A stretch of 6,399 nt of DNA, from the NCBI GenBank assembly GCA_002407865.1, contig DHPI01000018.1:24487-30885 (forward strand). The letters are read 5' to 3'. The position numbers were made by a program, and so were the translations under genes. The notes below the pieces were generated by a model. It was not told the origin of the DNA. It searched no databases and saw only the letters and a list, made by a program, of their open reading frames with translations. Source of the DNA: Spirochaetia bacterium UBA5368. GTDB lineage: Bacteria > Spirochaetota > UBA4802 > UBA5368. Within the stretch, counting starts at the first letter, position 1. Every line of letters starts with the position of its first letter. Positions 5,576 to 6,399 of the stretch are shown here, piece after piece.

Positions 5576-6030
5576 TTTTTTCAAAATTTAAAAATACCCG
5601 CATCAGGGTTGCCGCAGTTATCGTCGAAGACGGAAAAATTCTTCTCATTGCGCATCGAAAAAAACGCAACGTGTACTGGCTGCTGCCGGGGGGCGGCGTT
5701 GATTTTGGCGAATCCCTCAAGGAGGCGCTGCAAAGGGAGCTGAAGGAGGAATTGAATATCAACGTTGATGTTCGAGACATCGCGTTTGTCAGCGATTCGA
5801 TAGACCCGGACAACGAACGGCACATTGTCAATATCTGTTTTTTCTGCATGCGGCGGAGCGGCAAGCTCGAGCTTGGCAGGGACAAGCGGCTGTACGACTA
5901 CGGGTTTTTTTCCCCGAATGAATTGAATTCCATCATCGTATTCCCCCCCTTCAAGGAAAAGCTTAAAAAATTGTGCGCCGGTAAGGATACCTCGCATACG
6001 TATATTGGGAAAAAATGGATGAATCTCTGA
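5572..6030 (+). CDS. NUDIX hydrolase, substrate unknown
   Basis: NUDIX enzymes hydrolyse nucleoside diphosphates linked to another moiety, often to clean up or regulate nucleotides. The 152-residue product has the Nudix box at residues 41-63: G41-x5-E47-x7-R55-E56-L-K-E59-E60-L-N62-I. The metal-binding Glu residues are all present, and the box's second Gly is replaced by Asn62. The preceding strand (VYWLLPGGGVDFGE) and the C-terminal YDYGFFSPNEL are typical of small MutT/ADP-ribose-type members. The only in-frame start before the domain is TTG at 5572. It overlaps the rnc stop (TTGA) and has GGAG at 5558-5561, 10 bases upstream, so translation is probably coupled to rnc. The end overlaps aroB by 16 bases. 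Context (shikimate and RNA genes) does not reveal the substrate. Confidence 0.92.
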   Translation: MIFSKFKNTRIRVAAVIVEDGKILLIAHRKKRNVYWLLPGGGVDFGESLKEALQRELKEELNINVDVRDIAFVSDSIDPDNERHIVNICFFCMRRSGKLELGRDKRLYDYGFFSPNELNSIIVFPPFKEKLKKLCAGKDTSHTYIGKKWMNL

Positions 6031-6399
6031 AGAAGGTGAAAGCCACAGCGGGCGGAAGCGTATATGATATTCTTATCGGTGATGACGCTTTTGCGGAAAC
6101 CGGCGGATACGCTTCGGAATTGCTTGGCCGCGGTTTTGCGCTGTTTGTCAATGAGCGGGTGTGGGAGCTTCATGGCGACTATGTGCGCGAATGCGTTGCC
6201 GCGTTTCCGAACCATGATGTATTTGTAATGCCCGACGGCGAGGAGCACAAGAATTACCGGCATGCCGGGCAGGCGCTCGAATGGATGCTTGAGAGGCACT
6301 ATTCCCGCGGTTCGTGCGTGCTGGCGGTGGGCGGCGGGGTGACGGGCGATTTCGCAGGGTATGTCGCGGCCCTGTACATGCGCGGCATCCCTGTCATCC
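6015..6399 (+). CDS. aroB: 3-dehydroquinate synthase, 3'-truncated by window edge
   Basis: AroB converts DAHP to 3-dehydroquinate, the second step of the shikimate pathway, using NAD+ and a divalent metal (usually Zn or Co). The 128 visible residues are the N-terminal NAD-binding half of a protein normally near 350 residues. They show PDGEEHKNY (73-81) and the dinucleotide/phosphate-binding segment AVGGGVTGDFAGYVAALYMRGIP (104-126). The zinc-ligand and later active-site residues lie beyond the window. ATG at 6015 is the only ATG start in this open frame, since a TAA lies in frame at 5982. GGGA is 4 bases before it. The gene overlaps the NUDIX gene by 16 bases. It is functionally linked to tyrA upstream, though separated from it by five to seven unrelated genes. 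Confidence 0.95.
   Translation, partial: MDESLKKVKATAGGSVYDILIGDDAFAETGGYASELLGRGFALFVNERVWELHGDYVRECVAAFPNHDVFVMPDGEEHKNYRHAGQALEWMLERHYSRGSCVLAVGGGVTGDFAGYVAALYMRGIPVI

Noticed and set aside
1..6399. Search for CRISPR arrays, tRNA or rRNA genes, insertion sequences, long repeats and integrase sites
   Set aside because: None was seen. The window is densely coding apart from two gaps of about 200 bases, and those hold only promoter and hairpin signals.

Overview
The window is a compact, all-plus-strand stretch of bacterial housekeeping genes with no mobile elements, CRISPR arrays, tRNAs or rRNAs. It reads as a diderm bacterium of moderate GC. The L32 sequence, the RNase III segment around LMGRGEEMSGGRT and the block rpsA / TPR protein / rpmF / acpP / rnc recall Spirochaetota. 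That placement is from memory of family sequences and is tentative.

Layout: (1) 1-3959 looks like one transcription unit. It holds a tyrA-type prephenate/arogenate dehydrogenase (5' end cut by the window edge), cytidylate kinase (cmk), a six-domain ribosomal protein S1 (rpsA) and a membrane-anchored TPR protein. Gaps are 11-30 bases. (2) 3960-4163 is intergenic, with possible weak hairpins and a promoter with consensus -35 and -10 hexamers in front of rpmF (L32). A strong hairpin follows rpmF. (3) 4362-4559 is a leader region with a possible extended -10 promoter and a possible 9-codon upstream ORF whose stop overlaps the acpP start. (4) 4560-6399 holds acpP, rnc, a NUDIX hydrolase and aroB (3' end cut by the window edge). 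The last three overlap or nearly abut, which suggests translational coupling.

Functionally, tyrA and aroB are both steps of aromatic amino acid biosynthesis. They flank genes for nucleotide metabolism (cmk), translation (rpsA, rpmF), fatty acid synthesis (acpP) and RNA processing (rnc). The aroA gene often found between tyrA and cmk is absent here, as are the plsX/fab genes that often surround rpmF and acpP.

I see no convincing new multi-gene system. The points most worth a second look are the probable NADP-type cofactor site in TyrA, the candidate acpP leader peptide, and the rpmF promoter with its unusually short spacer.
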